A stretch of DNA of 37,635 nt from Micrococcales bacterium (GTDB lineage: Bacteria > Actinomycetota > Actinomycetes > Actinomycetales > Cellulomonadaceae). Below the pieces are notes generated by a model. The model ran no database searches and was not told where the DNA came from. It saw nothing but the letters and a program-made list of their open reading frames with translations. The stretch covers positions 1 to 37,635 of the forward strand of contig JAJUHG010000003.1 of NCBI GenBank assembly GCA_029267995.1. The letters run 5' to 3'. The first letter of the stretch is position 1; each line of letters begins with the position of its first letter. A program made the position numbers and the translations under genes. This document shows positions 21,809-32,887 of this stretch, piece after piece.

Positions 21809-21906
21809 TGCCGAAGACCCGTTCGGTATCGTGAGATGTTGGGCCAAGGGCGTCCCGATTCGCTTGTCGACAACTCTCCCGCCCCGGGAGAAGTGAGGAC
21901 GAATCC

Positions 21907-24900
21907 ATGGCCGCCTCGACGCACGGTGTGTATACCGGCCCGCCCGGTCTCTACGACGCGCGCTTCGAGCACGACGCCTGCGGGGTCGCGTTCGTCGCCA
22001 CGCTGCGCGGCACGCCAGGGCGGGACATCGTCGACGCGGGCCTGACGGCCCTGCTCAACCTCGAGCACCGCGGTGCGGTCGGCGCCGAGCCGGACACGGG
22101 CGACGGGGCCGGCATCCTCACCCAGATTCCCGACGCGTTCGTGCGGGACGTCGTCGCCGCCGAGCTTCCTGCCGCGGGCTGCTACGCGATCGGCACCGCG
22201 TTCCTCCCGGCCGACGACGACGGCGTGCGCGCCGACGAGCTCGCGCGCGCGGTCGAGAAGATCGCCGCGCAGGAACAGCTCGAGGTGCTCGCCTGGCGCG
22301 ACGTGCCGGTCGTCGCGGACCTCGTGGGACCGAGCGCACGCGCGGTCATGCCGATCTTCCGCCAGCTCGTCGTGGCCGACCCGCGGCGCGAGCTCGCCGG
22401 GATCGACCTCGACCGGCGCACCTTCCGGCTGCGCAAGCGTGCCGAGCGCGAGCTCGGGGTGTACTTCGCCTCGCTCTCGGCCCGCACGATCACCTACAAG
22501 GGGATGCTCACGACGGCCCAGCTCGAGCCGTTCTTCCCCGACCTGTCCGACCCGCGCTACGCCTCGGAGCTCGCGCTCGTGCACTCGCGGTTCTCGACCA
22601 ACACCTTCCCGAGCTGGCCGCTCGCGCACCCCTTCAGGCTCATCGCGCACAACGGTGAGATCAACACCGTGCGCGGGAACCGCAACTGGATGCACGCTCG
22701 CCAGGGGACGCTGAGCAGCGAGCTCCTGGGCGACCTCGAGCCCGTGCTGCCGATCTGCTCGGACGACGCGTCCGACTCGGCAAGCTTCGACGAGGTGCTC
22801 GAGCTGCTGCACCTCGGTGGCCGCTCGCTCCCGCACGCGGTGCTCATGATGGTCCCCGAGGCGTGGGAGAACCACGAGTCGATGGACCCCGCCCTGCGGG
22901 CCTTCTACGAGTACCACGCAACCCTCATGGAGCCGTGGGACGGGCCCGCCTCGCTGTCCTTCACCGACGGCTCGGTCATCGGGGCCGTGCTCGACCGCAA
23001 CGGGCTGCGCCCCGGGCGCTACTGGGTCACCGAGGACGGGCTCGTCGTGCTCGCCTCGGAGGCGGGCGTGCTCGACCTCGACCCCGCGACGGTCGTGCGC
23101 AAGGGGCGCCTCGAGCCGGGCCGGATGTTCCTCGTCGACGTCGCCCAGGGGCGCATCGTCGAGGACGAGGAGATCAAGGCCCAGCTCGCCGCGCAGCAGC
23201 CTTACGCCGAGTGGCTCGCCGAGCACGAGGTGCGGCTCGAGGACCTGCCCGAGCGCGAGCACGTCGCGCACTCCTCGTCCTCGGTGCGCCGCCGTCAGCG
23301 GGCCTTCGGGTACACCGAGGAAGAGCTCAAGGTCATTCTTTCTCCCATGGCGGCCAGCGGCGCGGAACCGCTCGGTGCGATGGGCTCGGACACCCCCCTC
23401 GCGGTCCTGTCGAACCGACCGCGTCTGCTGTTCGACTACTTCGTGCAGATGTTCGCGCAGGTCACCAACCCCCCGCTCGACGCGATCCGGGAAGAGCTCG
23501 TCACGAGCATCGGGGGAGCGATCGGCCCCGAGCCGAACCTCCTCGCCGAGGTGCCCGAGCACGCGCGCAAGCTCGTTCTCCCGTTCCCCGTGCTCGACAA
23601 CGACCAGCTCGCGAAGATCGTGCACGTCGGGCGGGACCAGCGCCTCGGGACGGTGTTCTCCTCGACGACCGTGCGCGGGCTGTTCCGGGTGCGCGGCGGG
23701 GGAGGAGAGCTCGCCGCACGGCTCGAGGAGATCTTCGCCGAGGTCGACGCCGCGGTCGAGCGCGGGGTGAGCTTCATCGTGCTCTCGGACCGCGAGTCCG
23801 ACGCCGAGCTTGCGCCGATCCCCTCGCTCCTGCTCACGAGCGCGGTGCACCACCACCTCGTGCGCAAGCAGACCCGCACGAAGGTCTCGCTCGTGGTCGA
23901 GGCGGGCGACGTGCGCGAGGTCCACCACGTCGCGCTGCTCATCGGCTACGGCGCGGCCGCGGTCAACCCCTACCTCGCGATGGAGACCGTCGAGGACCTC
24001 GCGCGCCGCGGGTACCTCGACGTGACCGCCGAGAAGGCGGTCGCCAACCTCATCAAGGCGCTCGGCAAGGGCGTCCTGAAGGTCATGAGCAAGATGGGCA
24101 TCTCGACGATCGCGTCCTACCGCGGGGCGCAGGTCTTCGAGGCGATCGGTCTCGCACAGGACTTCGTCGACCGATTCTTCACGGCGACGCCCTCGCGCCT
24201 CGGCGGGATCGGGATCGACGTCGTCGCGCGAGAGGTTGCAGCCCGGCACGAGACGGCCTACCCGCGCTCGGGCAACCTCAAGGCGCACGAGCACCTGCCC
24301 TCGGGCGGGGAGTACCAGTGGCGCCGGGACGGCGAGGAGCACCTGTTCGACCCCGAGACGGTGTTCCGCCTCCAGCACTCGACCCGGACCCGTCGCTTCG
24401 ACGTCTTCCGGCAGTACACGCGCCGCGTGGACGAGCAGTCCGAGCGCCTCATGACGCTGCGCGGCCTGCTGTCCTTCAAGGAGGGCGTGCGCCCGCCCGT
24501 GCCGATCGAGGAGGTCGAGCCGGTCAGCGAGATCGTCAAGCGCTTCTCGACCGGGGCGATGTCCTACGGGTCGATCTCGGCCGAGGCGCACGAGACCCTC
24601 GCGATCGCGATGAACTCTCTCGGCGCGAAGTCGAACACGGGCGAGGGCGGCGAGGACCCCGACCGCCTACGCGACCCGCGCCGGCGCAGCGCGATCAAGC
24701 AGGTCGCCTCGGGACGCTTCGGCGTGACCGCGGACTACCTCACGCACGCCGACGACATCCAGATCAAGATGGCGCAGGGTGCCAAGCCCGGCGAGGGGGG
24801 TCAGCTCCCGGGGCACAAGGTCTCGCCGTGGATCGCGCGCACGCGGCACTCGACCCCGGGGGTCGGCCTCATCTCGCCGCCGCCGCACCACGACATCTAC

Positions 24901-26466
24901 TCGATCGAGGACCTTGCCCAGCTCATCCACGACCTCAAGAACGCCAACCCCGCGGCGCGCGTGCACGTCAAGCTCGTCTCGCAGGTCGGGGTCGGCACGG
25001 TCGCGACCGGGGTGTCCAAGGCGCACGCCGACGTCGTCCTCGTCTCGGGGCACGACGGCGGCACGGGCGCGAGCCCGCTCACCTCGCTCAAGCACGCGGG
25101 CGGGCCGTGGGAGCTCGGGCTCGCGGACACGCAGCAGACGCTCGTGCTCAACGGTCTGCGCGACCGCGTCGTCGTGCAGGTCGACGGTCAGCTCAAGACG
25201 GGGCGGGACGTGGTCGTGGCCGCGCTCCTGGGCGCCGAGGAGTTCGGCTTCGCGACCGCCCCGCTCGTCGTCTCGGGCTGCGTCATGATGCGGGTGTGCC
25301 ACCTCGACACGTGCCCCGTGGGCGTCGCGACCCAGAACCCTGAGCTGCGCTCCCGGTTCACAGGCAAGCCCGAGTTCGTCGTGAACTTCTTCGAGTTCAT
25401 CGCCCAGGAGGTCCGCGAGCACCTCGCGGCGCTCGGCTTCCGCTCGATCGAGGAGGCGGTGGGTCAGGTCGAGGCGCTCGACGTGCGCCGCGCGGTCGAG
25501 CACTGGAAGGCCGACGGTCTCGACCTCACGCCGATCCTCGCCCCGGTCGAGCCGGCACCCGGGCAGAGCCTGCGGTGCACGACCACGCAGGACCACGGCC
25601 TCGACGCCGCGCTCGACCGCGAGCTCGTCGCGCTGTGCGCCCCCGCGCTCGAGAAGGGCGAGCCGGTGCGCGGGGAGTTCGCGATCCGCAACGTCAACCG
25701 CACGGTCGGCACGATGCTCGGTCACGAGGTCACCAAGCGCTTCGGTGCCGAGGGCCTCGCGGACGGCACGATCGACCTGTCCTTCACGGGCTCGGCGGGG
25801 CAGTCCTTCGGGGCCTTCCTGCCGCGCGGGATCACGCTGCGGCTGTTCGGCGACGCGAACGACTACGTCGGCAAGGGGCTCTCGGGCGGACGCGTCGTGG
25901 TGCGGCCCGACCGTGCCTCGGTGCTCAGCGGTGAGCTCGACGTCATCGCGGGCAACGTCATCGGCTACGGCGCGACCTCGGGCGAGCTGTTCGCCCGCGG
26001 GCTCGTCGGCGAACGCTTCGCGGTCCGCAACTCGGGAGCGACGCTCGTCGTCGAGGGCGTGGGAGACCACGGTTGCGAGTACATGACGGGCGGGACGGTC
26101 GTGATCCTCGGGCCCACGGGCCGCAACTTCGCGGCGGGGATGTCGGGCGGCACGGCGTACGTGCTCGACCTGCGACCTGGAGCGGTCAACCGGGCAGCGC
26201 TCGATGCGGGCGAGCTCGAGCTCGCCCCGCTCGACGAGGAGGACGTGGCGGTCGTCGGCGCCCTGCTGCGCCGGCACGTCGAGGAGACCGCCTCGCCCGG
26301 TGCGGCCGCGCTGCTGGCGGACGAGGCGTGGCACGAACGGTTCACGCGGGTCCTCCCGCTCGAGTACGCACGCATGAAGCGGGCCATGGCCCAGGCCGAG
26401 GCCGAAGGGCTCGACCCGAGCGCGCCGGGCGTGTGGGACCACATCCTGGAGGTGTCCCGTGGCTGA
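21907..26466 (+). CDS. gltB: Glutamate synthase (NADPH) large subunit
   Basis: Class II GATase [97 protein letters not shown]. Confidence 0.98.
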   Translation: MAASTHGVYTGPPGLYDARFEHDACGVAFVATLRGTPGRDIVDAGLTALLNLEHRGAVGAEPDTGDGAGILTQIPDAFVRDVVAAELPAAGCYAIGTAFLPADDDGVRADELARAVEKIAAQEQLEVLAWRDVPVVADLVGPSARAVMPIFRQLVVADPRRELAGIDLDRRTFRLRKRAERELGVYFASLSARTITYKGMLTTAQLEPFFPDLSDPRYASELALVHSRFSTNTFPSWPLAHPFRLIAHNGEINTVRGNRNWMHARQGTLSSELLGDLEPVLPICSDDASDSASFDEVLELLHLGGRSLPHAVLMMVPEAWENHESMDPALRAFYEYHATLMEPWDGPASLSFTDGSVIGAVLDRNGLRPGRYWVTEDGLVVLASEAGVLDLDPATVVRKGRLEPGRMFLVDVAQGRIVEDEEIKAQLAAQQPYAEWLAEHEVRLEDLPEREHVAHSSSSVRRRQRAFGYTEEELKVILSPMAASGAEPLGAMGSDTPLAVLSNRPRLLFDYFVQMFAQVTNPPLDAIREELVTSIGGAIGPEPNLLAEVPEHARKLVLPFPVLDNDQLAKIVHVGRDQRLGTVFSSTTVRGLFRVRGGGGELAARLEEIFAEVDAAVERGVSFIVLSDRESDAELAPIPSLLLTSAVHHHLVRKQTRTKVSLVVEAGDVREVHHVALLIGYGAAAVNPYLAMETVEDLARRGYLDVTAEKAVANLIKALGKGVLKVMSKMGISTIASYRGAQVFEAIGLAQDFVDRFFTATPSRLGGIGIDVVAREVAARHETAYPRSGNLKAHEHLPSGGEYQWRRDGEEHLFDPETVFRLQHSTRTRRFDVFRQYTRRVDEQSERLMTLRGLLSFKEGVRPPVPIEEVEPVSEIVKRFSTGAMSYGSISAEAHETLAIAMNSLGAKSNTGEGGEDPDRLRDPRRRSAIKQVASGRFGVTADYLTHADDIQIKMAQGAKPGEGGQLPGHKVSPWIARTRHSTPGVGLISPPPHHDIYSIEDLAQLIHDLKNANPAARVHVKLVSQVGVGTVATGVSKAHADVVLVSGHDGGTGASPLTSLKHAGGPWELGLADTQQTLVLNGLRDRVVVQVDGQLKTGRDVVVAALLGAEEFGFATAPLVVSGCVMMRVCHLDTCPVGVATQNPELRSRFTGKPEFVVNFFEFIAQEVREHLAALGFRSIEEAVGQVEALDVRRAVEHWKADGLDLTPILAPVEPAPGQSLRCTTTQDHGLDAALDRELVALCAPALEKGEPVRGEFAIRNVNRTVGTMLGHEVTKRFGAEGLADGTIDLSFTGSAGQSFGAFLPRGITLRLFGDANDYVGKGLSGGRVVVRPDRASVLSGELDVIAGNVIGYGATSGELFARGLVGERFAVRNSGATLVVEGVGDHGCEYMTGGTVVILGPTGRNFAAGMSGGTAYVLDLRPGAVNRAALDAGELELAPLDEEDVAVVGALLRRHVEETASPGAAALLADEAWHERFTRVLPLEYARMKRAMAQAEAEGLDPSAPGVWDHILEVSRG

Positions 26467-27934
26467 CCCCCGTGGCTTCCTGAAGGTCCGAGACCGCGAG
26501 CTGCCGCCGTCGCGCCCCGTGCCGGTGCGGCTCATGGACTGGCGTGAGGTGCACGAGCACCGGGCCGGCTCGCCGAGCACCGACCCGATCCTCGTGCGGC
26601 AGGCGGGACGCTGCATGGACTGCGGCATCCCCTTCTGCCACGAGGGGTGCCCGCTCGGCAACCTCATCCCCGAGTGGAACGACCTCGTGTGGCGCGGGCA
26701 GTGGGAGGACGCCGCGGACCGGCTGCACGCGACGAACAACTTCCCCGAGTTCACCGGGCGCATCTGCCCGGCCCCGTGCGAGACGAGCTGCGTCCTGGGC
26801 ATCTCCCAGCCGCCCGTGACGATCAAGAACGTCGAGGAGTCGATCATCGACGAGGCCTGGGAGCGCGGGTACGTCAGGCCGCAGGTCCCGCAGCGCCTCA
26901 CGGGCAAGACGGTCGCGGTCGTCGGCTCGGGCCCCGCGGGGCTCGCGGCTGCGCAGCAGCTCACACGCGCGGGCCACACCGTCGCGGTGTTCGAGCGGGA
27001 CGACGCGATCGGCGGGCTCATGCGCTACGGCGTCCCCGACTTCAAGCTCGAGAAGCGGCACATCGACCGCCGGATCGAGCAGATGGAGGAGGAGGGCACG
27101 CGCTTCCGTCCCGGGATCGAGATCGGTGTCGACATCCTGTGGTCGGACCTGCGGGCCCGTTACGACGCCGTCGTCGTCGCGACGGGCGCACCCGTGCCGC
27201 GCGAGCTCGACGTCCCGGGGGCGGACCTCGCAGGCGTGCACTTCGCGATGGAGTACCTGCACCAGGCGAACGCGGTCCAGGCGGGTCGGCGCGTGCGCGA
27301 CCAGGTCACCGCGACCGGCAAGCACGTGATCATCATCGGTGGCGGCGACACCGGCTCGGACTGCCTCGGCACCGCGCTGCGCCAGCGCGCCGCCTCGGTC
27401 ACGACGCTCGCGATCGGCAAGCGTCCCCCCACCGAGCGCACCGAGGACCAGCCCTGGCCGACCGACCCCGTGCTCTTCGAGGTCTCCTCCTCGCACGAGG
27501 AGGGCGGCGAGCGTGCCTACCTCGCCTCGACCGTCGCGCTGCTCGGGGACGAGGACGGTCACGTGCGCGCGCTGCGCGTCGCGACGACCGAGTACCTCCC
27601 GGACGGTCGACGCGTCCCGACCCCGGGCACCGAGCGCGACATCCCGGCGGACCTCGTGCTCGTCGCGATGGGCTTCACGGGTCCCGAGACCGACGAGCTC
27701 GTCGAGCAGACGGGCGTCGACCTCACGGGGCGCGGGCTCGTCGCGCGTGACCGCTCGTACGCGACGAGCGTCCCCGGGGTCTTCGTGGCCGGCGACGCCG
27801 GCCGCGGCCAGTCCCTCGTCGTGTGGGCGATCGCCGAGGGCCGTGCGGCCGCGGCAGCCGTCGACGAGTACCTCATGGGCGCTTCCGAGCTGCCCGTCCC
27901 CGTCCCTGCGACCAAGGTCGCGCTGCGACCCTGA
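26459..27934 (+). CDS. gltD: Glutamate synthase small subunit
   Basis: [69 protein letters not shown] start overlaps gltB. Confidence 0.97.
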   Translation: MADPRGFLKVRDRELPPSRPVPVRLMDWREVHEHRAGSPSTDPILVRQAGRCMDCGIPFCHEGCPLGNLIPEWNDLVWRGQWEDAADRLHATNNFPEFTGRICPAPCETSCVLGISQPPVTIKNVEESIIDEAWERGYVRPQVPQRLTGKTVAVVGSGPAGLAAAQQLTRAGHTVAVFERDDAIGGLMRYGVPDFKLEKRHIDRRIEQMEEEGTRFRPGIEIGVDILWSDLRARYDAVVVATGAPVPRELDVPGADLAGVHFAMEYLHQANAVQAGRRVRDQVTATGKHVIIIGGGDTGSDCLGTALRQRAASVTTLAIGKRPPTERTEDQPWPTDPVLFEVSSSHEEGGERAYLASTVALLGDEDGHVRALRVATTEYLPDGRRVPTPGTERDIPADLVLVAMGFTGPETDELVEQTGVDLTGRGLVARDRSYATSVPGVFVAGDAGRGQSLVVWAIAEGRAAAAAVDEYLMGASELPVPVPATKVALRP

Positions 27935-28002
27935 GGTCATTGGGTAGCGTTCGTCCGGACGTCGCCCACGCACCCCCTACGAAAGGCAAGAGGCTCAACC
28001 CC

Positions 28003-29424
28003 ATGCGTAGAGCAAAGATCGTGTGCACCATCGGCCCCGCCACGGAGTCGCCCGAGCAGATCAGGGCCCTCGTGGACGCCGGGATGGACGTCGCGCGACT
28101 CAACCGCAGCCACGGAGACACCGAGCTGCACGAGAAGGTCTACCACCGGGTGCGCGAGGCGGCTGCGGCCGCAGGTCGTCCCGTCGCGGTCCTCGTCGAC
28201 CTCCAGGGTCCCAAGATCCGCCTCGGGACCTTCGTCGACGGCAAGCATGAGCTCGAGGTCGGTGACACGTTCACGATCACGACCGAGGACGTGCCGGGCA
28301 CCAAGGAGCTCGTCTCGACGACCCACAAGGGCTTGCCGGGCGACGCGCGCGTGGGCGACCCGATCCTCATCGACGACGGCAAGGTGCTCGTTCGCGTGAC
28401 CGCGGTCGAGGGGCCGCGCGTCGTGACGCGCGTCGAGGTGCCCGGCCCGGTGTCGAACAACAAGGGCCTCAACCTGCCCGGCGTCGCGGTCTCGGTCCCG
28501 GCCCTGAGCGAGAAGGACACCGAGGACCTGCGCTGGGCCCTTCGCGTGGGCGCGGACCTCATCGCGCTGTCCTTCGTGCGCTCGGCGAAGGACTACGACG
28601 ACGTGCGCCGGATCATGGAGGAGGAGGGTCGCGTCGTCCCCGTGATCGCCAAGGTCGAGAAGCCCCAGGCGGTCGAGAACCTCGAGGAGGTCGTCCTCGC
28701 GTTCGACGGCATCATGGTCGCGCGTGGCGACCTCGGCGTCGAGATGCCGCTCGAGCAGGTCCCGCTCGTGCAGAAGCGCGCGGTCGAGCTTGCGCGCCAG
28801 AACGCCAAGCCCGTGATCGTCGCGACCCAGGTGCTCGAGTCGATGATCAGCTCCCCGCGCCCGACCCGCGCCGAGGCCTCGGACTGTGCGAACGCGGTGC
28901 TCGACGGCGCGGACGCGGTCATGCTCTCGGGGGAGACCTCGGTCGGGGAGTTCCCGATCATCGCGGTCGAGACGATGGCCCGCATCATCGAGAACACCGA
29001 GCAGCTCGGCGCGGAGCGTATCGCCCCGCTCGGTTCGATCCCGCACACCCGTGGTGGCGCGATCACGCGCGCAGCCGCGGAGGTCGGCGAGATCCTCGGC
29101 GTGAAGTACCTCGTGACCTTCACCCAGAGCGGTGACAGCGCACGCCGCATGTCGCGCCTGCGCTCGTCGATCCCGCTGCTCGCCTTCACCCCGGACACCC
29201 CGACGCACAACGCGCTCGCGCTCAGCTGGGGCGTGACGCCCTACCAGGTCCCGCGGGTCGCGAACTCCGACGAGATGGTCGGCCAGGTCGACCAGACGCT
29301 CCGCGCGAACGGCCTGGCCGAGCAAGGTGACCTCGTCGTCGTCGTCTCGGGTGCCCCGGTCGGCGTCCCGGGCACGACGAACTCGATGCAGGTGCACCGC
29401 ATCGGCGACCTCGACCGCGGCTGA
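28003..29424 (+). CDS. pyk: Pyruvate kinase
   Basis: RRAKIVCTIGPATES, VDLQGPKIRLG, IAKVEKPQAVENL, MVARGDLGVEMP, ATQVLESMI. True start ATG 28003. Confidence 0.97.
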   Translation: MRRAKIVCTIGPATESPEQIRALVDAGMDVARLNRSHGDTELHEKVYHRVREAAAAAGRPVAVLVDLQGPKIRLGTFVDGKHELEVGDTFTITTEDVPGTKELVSTTHKGLPGDARVGDPILIDDGKVLVRVTAVEGPRVVTRVEVPGPVSNNKGLNLPGVAVSVPALSEKDTEDLRWALRVGADLIALSFVRSAKDYDDVRRIMEEEGRVVPVIAKVEKPQAVENLEEVVLAFDGIMVARGDLGVEMPLEQVPLVQKRAVELARQNAKPVIVATQVLESMISSPRPTRAEASDCANAVLDGADAVMLSGETSVGEFPIIAVETMARIIENTEQLGAERIAPLGSIPHTRGGAITRAAAEVGEILGVKYLVTFTQSGDSARRMSRLRSSIPLLAFTPDTPTHNALALSWGVTPYQVPRVANSDEMVGQVDQTLRANGLAEQGDLVVVVSGAPVGVPGTTNSMQVHRIGDLDRG

Positions 29425-29434
29425 GCCCGCACCT

Positions 29435-30901
29435 TCACGTCCGACGGGACGTCTCGGCCTCGGCCGGGGCGTCCCGTCGTCCGTGTCGGTCGAGGAACTC
29501 GTAGACCTCGCGGTCGTCGACGCCCGGGAAGGTCCCGGCGGGGAGCGGGGCGAGGACGTGCGCGTGCACGGTCGCGCTCGGCCAGGATCGCGAGGACCAG
29601 TAGTCGGCGAGCCCGGGCTCGGGCTCGCGGCAACAGCTCGGGTCGGGGCAGCGTGAGACGGTGCGCGTCGTCGTCTCGCGGCCCCGGAACCACTTCGCGT
29701 CCGCGTAGGGGACGCCGAAGCTGATCGAGAAGGCGCCCGTCGTCGTCGTCCCGGTCTGGGTCGAGCTCCAGTACGTCCCGCTCGGCGTGTCGGTGTACTG
29801 GTGGTACTCGGTCGTGCGGTCGCGGCGCGTGAACGCGACGCGCGCGGGCCACTGCCGGCACACCGGCTGGCCCTCGATCGCGCCGGTCGAGTCGGTCGGG
29901 AAGGCCATGCCGTCGTTCTCGAAGCCCTTGTAGATCGCGCCGTCGTCCCCGACCCGCAGGAAGTGCACCCGCAGGTCGAGGTGCGAGGTCATGAGGTTCG
30001 TGAGCCGCTGGGCGGCGGTCTCGTGCGTGATGCCGAAGGCGTCACGGAAGTCCTCGACCGCGAGGTCCTTGTTCTTCTTCGCCTCGGTGAGGAACGCCAC
30101 GGCGGCGTCGCGGGGGACGAGGCACGCGGCGGCGAAGTAGCTGATCTCGAGGCGCTGGCGCAGGAAGTCGGCGTACCCGCGTGGCTTGTCGTGCCCGAGC
30201 ACGCGGTGACCGATCGCCTGGAGTGCGAGCGAGCGCAGCCCGTGCCCCCCGGGGATCGACGCGGGCGGGAGGTAGATGCGCCCGTTCGCGAGGTCGGTCA
30301 CGGTGCGCGTCGAGTGCGGCAGGTCGTCGACGTGCAGGAGGGTGAAGCCGAGGTGCTCGGCCATGCGTGCGACCGAGCGGTGCGTCAGGGCGCCCGAGGT
30401 GTACCCGCCCCAGCGCAAGGCCTCACGGGCGGCCTCCTCGACCTCGGGCAGGTAGTTGTCCCGCTCGCGCATCCAGCCACGCAGCTCGGTGTTGGCTCGT
30501 CTGGCCTCCTCGGGCGTCGCGATCGCGGCGTCGACCCGGCGCGCGAGCTCGGAGTGCAGGCCGACGAGCGCCTCGAGCGCCTCGGTCGGCAGCGACTTGC
30601 TCACGCGCACGCGGGGCAGGCCGAGCCCGGCGTAGGTCGCGGACTGCTGCGCCTTCTCGAGCGCGAGCTCGAGCGCGGCCCGGCGGGAGGGCGGCTCGGG
30701 GGAGAGCAGCTCGGCGACCGGGACCCCGAGCTCGCGCGCGAGGTGCTGCAGGAGCGAGAGGCGAGGCTCTCGCTTGCCGGTCTCGACGAGCGAGAGCTGG
30801 CTCGCCGAGCAGCCCGCGGCCGCGGCGAGCTGGTCGAGCGTGAGTCCCGCCCGGGTGCGGAAGTGCCGGATGCGCATGCCCACGGTGCGGGGGTCGGTCA
30901 T
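29435..30901 (-). CDS. RamB/ScfR-like transcriptional regulator (XRE HTH + ImmA/IrrE-like + C-terminal DUF2083-type Cys region)
   Basis: [59 protein letters not shown]; ImmA-like region [16 protein letters not shown]-terminal CRQWPA and CPDPSCC. Confidence 0.85.
   Translation of the reverse strand: MTDPRTVGMRIRHFRTRAGLTLDQLAAAAGCSASQLSLVETGKREPRLSLLQHLARELGVPVAELLSPEPPSRRAALELALEKAQQSATYAGLGLPRVRVSKSLPTEALEALVGLHSELARRVDAAIATPEEARRANTELRGWMRERDNYLPEVEEAAREALRWGGYTSGALTHRSVARMAEHLGFTLLHVDDLPHSTRTVTDLANGRIYLPPASIPGGHGLRSLALQAIGHRVLGHDKPRGYADFLRQRLEISYFAAACLVPRDAAVAFLTEAKKNKDLAVEDFRDAFGITHETAAQRLTNLMTSHLDLRVHFLRVGDDGAIYKGFENDGMAFPTDSTGAIEGQPVCRQWPARVAFTRRDRTTEYHQYTDTPSGTYWSSTQTGTTTTGAFSISFGVPYADAKWFRGRETTTRTVSRCPDPSCCREPEPGLADYWSSRSWPSATVHAHVLAPLPAGTFPGVDDREVYEFLDRHGRRDAPAEAETSRRT
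29442..29479. terminator. Terminator-like hairpin downstream of pyk, inside the 3' coding end of convergent scfR
   Basis: CGACGGGACG ... CGTCCCGTCG outer 10-bp stem, inner CGGCC-TC-GGCCG, with TCT/GGG joinable by G-U/C-G pairs. Confidence 0.65.
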
Positions 30902-30913
30902 GGGCCGAGGGTA
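30902..30913 (-). promoter_or_regulatory. Putative leaderless promoter of scfR: TACCCT-N6-ATG
   Basis: Minus strand: ggcTACCCT cggccc ATG. Confidence 0.5.
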
Positions 30914-30932
30914 GCCGTTCCTGACGAAAGGG

Positions 30933-30950
30933 CAAGAACAAGCATTCTTG
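30933..30950. promoter_or_regulatory. Candidate operator: perfect inverted repeat CAAGAA-N6-TTCTTG between scfR and pckG
   Basis: caagaa caagca ttcttg read directly; overlaps plus-strand TTGACA (30948-30953) and the minus-strand TTGCCC (30930-30935). Confidence 0.55.
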
Positions 30951-31039
30951 ACACCCGTGCACCGAGAAAGTCTGCACCTCTGCGGTCATGGTGGAAGCAG
31001 CGACGTCCTCCGTCGCACGGATCTCGCGAAAGGCGCACC

Positions 31040-32872
31040 ATGACGATGATGCAGGAACGCACCGTGACCCACCCTCGCCTCACGGCCTGGGTCGAGGAGA
31101 TCGCCCACCTCGCACGGCCCGACGAGGTCGTGTGGTGCGACGGGTCCCAGCGCGAGTACGACGAGCTGTGCGAGCTGCTCGTCGCGCAGGGCACGATGGT
31201 GCGCCTCGACCCCGCCAAGCGGCCGCGCAGCTTCCTCGCACGCTCGACCCCCGACGACGTCGCGCGGGTCGAGAGCCGGACGTTCATCTGCTCCGAGCGT
31301 GAGCGCGACGCGGGGCCGACGAACAACTGGCGCGAGCCCGGGGCGATGCGCGAGACGCTGCGGGGCCTGTTCGACGGCGCGATGCGCGGGCGCACGATGT
31401 ACGTCATCCCGTTCTCGATGGGGCCGGTCGACTCGCCGCTCGCCCAGCTCGGTGTCCAGGTGACCGACTCGCCCTACGTCGTCGTCTCGATGCACCTGAT
31501 GACCCGTGTCGGGACCCAGGTGCTCGAGGCGCTCGGTCCGGACGGACAGTTCGTGCCCGCGGTGCACAGCGTCGGCGCGCCGCTCGTCACGGGGGAGGGG
31601 GCCAACGAGGTCCGGGTCGAGGACGTGCCATGGCCGTGCAACGCGATGAAGTACATCTGCCACTTCCCCGAGACGCGCGAGATCTGGTCCTACGGCTCGG
31701 GCTACGGGGGCAATGCGCTGCTCGGCAAGAAGTGCTTCGCGCTGCGCATCGCCTCGGTCATGGCGCGCGACGAGGGGTGGCTCGCCGAGCACATGCTCCT
31801 GCTGCGCCTCACCTCGCCCGAGGGGCGCCGCTTCCACGTCGCCGCTGCCTTCCCCTCGGCGTGCGGCAAGACGAACCTCGCGATGCTGCGGCCCACGGTG
31901 CCGGGCTGGACCGCCGAGACGATCGGCGACGACATCGCGTGGATGCGCCCCGGCCCCGACGGGCGGCTGCGCGCGATCAACCCCGAGGCGGGCTTCTTCG
32001 GCGTGGCTCCAGGGACGGGCGTCGAGACGAACCCGACAGCGGTCGAGATGGTCGCGAGCGACACGATCTTCACCAACGTCGCGCTCACCGAGGACGGCGA
32101 CGTGTGGTGGGAGGGCCTCACGCCGACCCCGCCCGCGCGCCTGACCGACTGGCAGGGGCAGCCGTGGACCCCCGACTCGGGCCGGCCCGCCGCGCACCCG
32201 AACGCGCGCTTCACGGTCCGCGCAGACCGTGCCCCGAGCATCGCGAGCGACTGGGACGACCCCGCCGGCGTCGAGATCGACGCGATCCTGTTCGGCGGGC
32301 GCCGCGCGACCAACGTCCCGCTCGTGACCGAGGCACGCGACTGGGAGCACGGGGTGTTCCTCGGGGCGACGCTCTCCTCGGAGCAGACGGCGGCCGCGGA
32401 GGGGACGGTCGGGACGCTGCGGCGCGACCCTTTCGCGATGCTCCCGTTCTGCGGGTACCACATGGGCGACTACTGGCAGCACTGGCTCGACATGGGGCGC
32501 CGGCTCGGTGCCGCCGCGCCGCGGATCTTCGCGGTCAACTGGTTCCGCAGGGGCGCCGACGGTCGCTTCCTGTGGCCCGGGTACGGCGAGAACTCCCGGG
32601 TGCTCGAATGGGTGCTGCGGCGCGTCGAGGGCACGGCCGGCGCGGTCGAGACACCGGTGGGTCTTCGGCCCGCCGACGACGCGCTCTTCCTCGACGGTCT
32701 CGACCTCGGCGAGGCGGACCTCGCCGAGCTCTTCGCGGTCGACCCCGACTCGTGGCTCGAGGAGGTCGAGCTCGCGCGCGAGTGGTTCGGGATGATCGGC
32801 GACGCGCTGCCGGGCGAGATGGCCCACCAGCTCGAGGTGCTCCGCGAGAACCTCGAGACTGCTCGCGGCTGA
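31040..32872 (+). CDS. pckG: Phosphoenolpyruvate carboxykinase (GTP)
   Basis: [13 protein letters not shown]-loop, [62 protein letters not shown] 31040. Confidence 0.97.
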   Translation: MTMMQERTVTHPRLTAWVEEIAHLARPDEVVWCDGSQREYDELCELLVAQGTMVRLDPAKRPRSFLARSTPDDVARVESRTFICSERERDAGPTNNWREPGAMRETLRGLFDGAMRGRTMYVIPFSMGPVDSPLAQLGVQVTDSPYVVVSMHLMTRVGTQVLEALGPDGQFVPAVHSVGAPLVTGEGANEVRVEDVPWPCNAMKYICHFPETREIWSYGSGYGGNALLGKKCFALRIASVMARDEGWLAEHMLLLRLTSPEGRRFHVAAAFPSACGKTNLAMLRPTVPGWTAETIGDDIAWMRPGPDGRLRAINPEAGFFGVAPGTGVETNPTAVEMVASDTIFTNVALTEDGDVWWEGLTPTPPARLTDWQGQPWTPDSGRPAAHPNARFTVRADRAPSIASDWDDPAGVEIDAILFGGRRATNVPLVTEARDWEHGVFLGATLSSEQTAAAEGTVGTLRRDPFAMLPFCGYHMGDYWQHWLDMGRRLGAAAPRIFAVNWFRRGADGRFLWPGYGENSRVLEWVLRRVEGTAGAVETPVGLRPADDALFLDGLDLGEADLAELFAVDPDSWLEEVELAREWFGMIGDALPGEMAHQLEVLRENLETARG

Positions 32873-32887
32873 CCCGCCGACCGCCAG

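Noticed and set aside
17940-21847. Long minus-strand ORFs (667 aa and 673 aa) across trpC-trpB-trpA-lgt
   Set aside because: Same antisense artefact; no domain-like segments, and both overlap well-supported trp genes.
21547-24591. 1014-aa minus-strand ORF antisense to lgt/gltB
   Set aside because: Complementary-frame artefact of GC-rich codon bias; no recognisable domain; gltB is unambiguous on the plus strand.
24667-27973. 784-aa and 543-aa minus-strand ORFs over gltB/gltD
   Set aside because: Spurious antisense ORFs; biased His/Arg/Asp composition.
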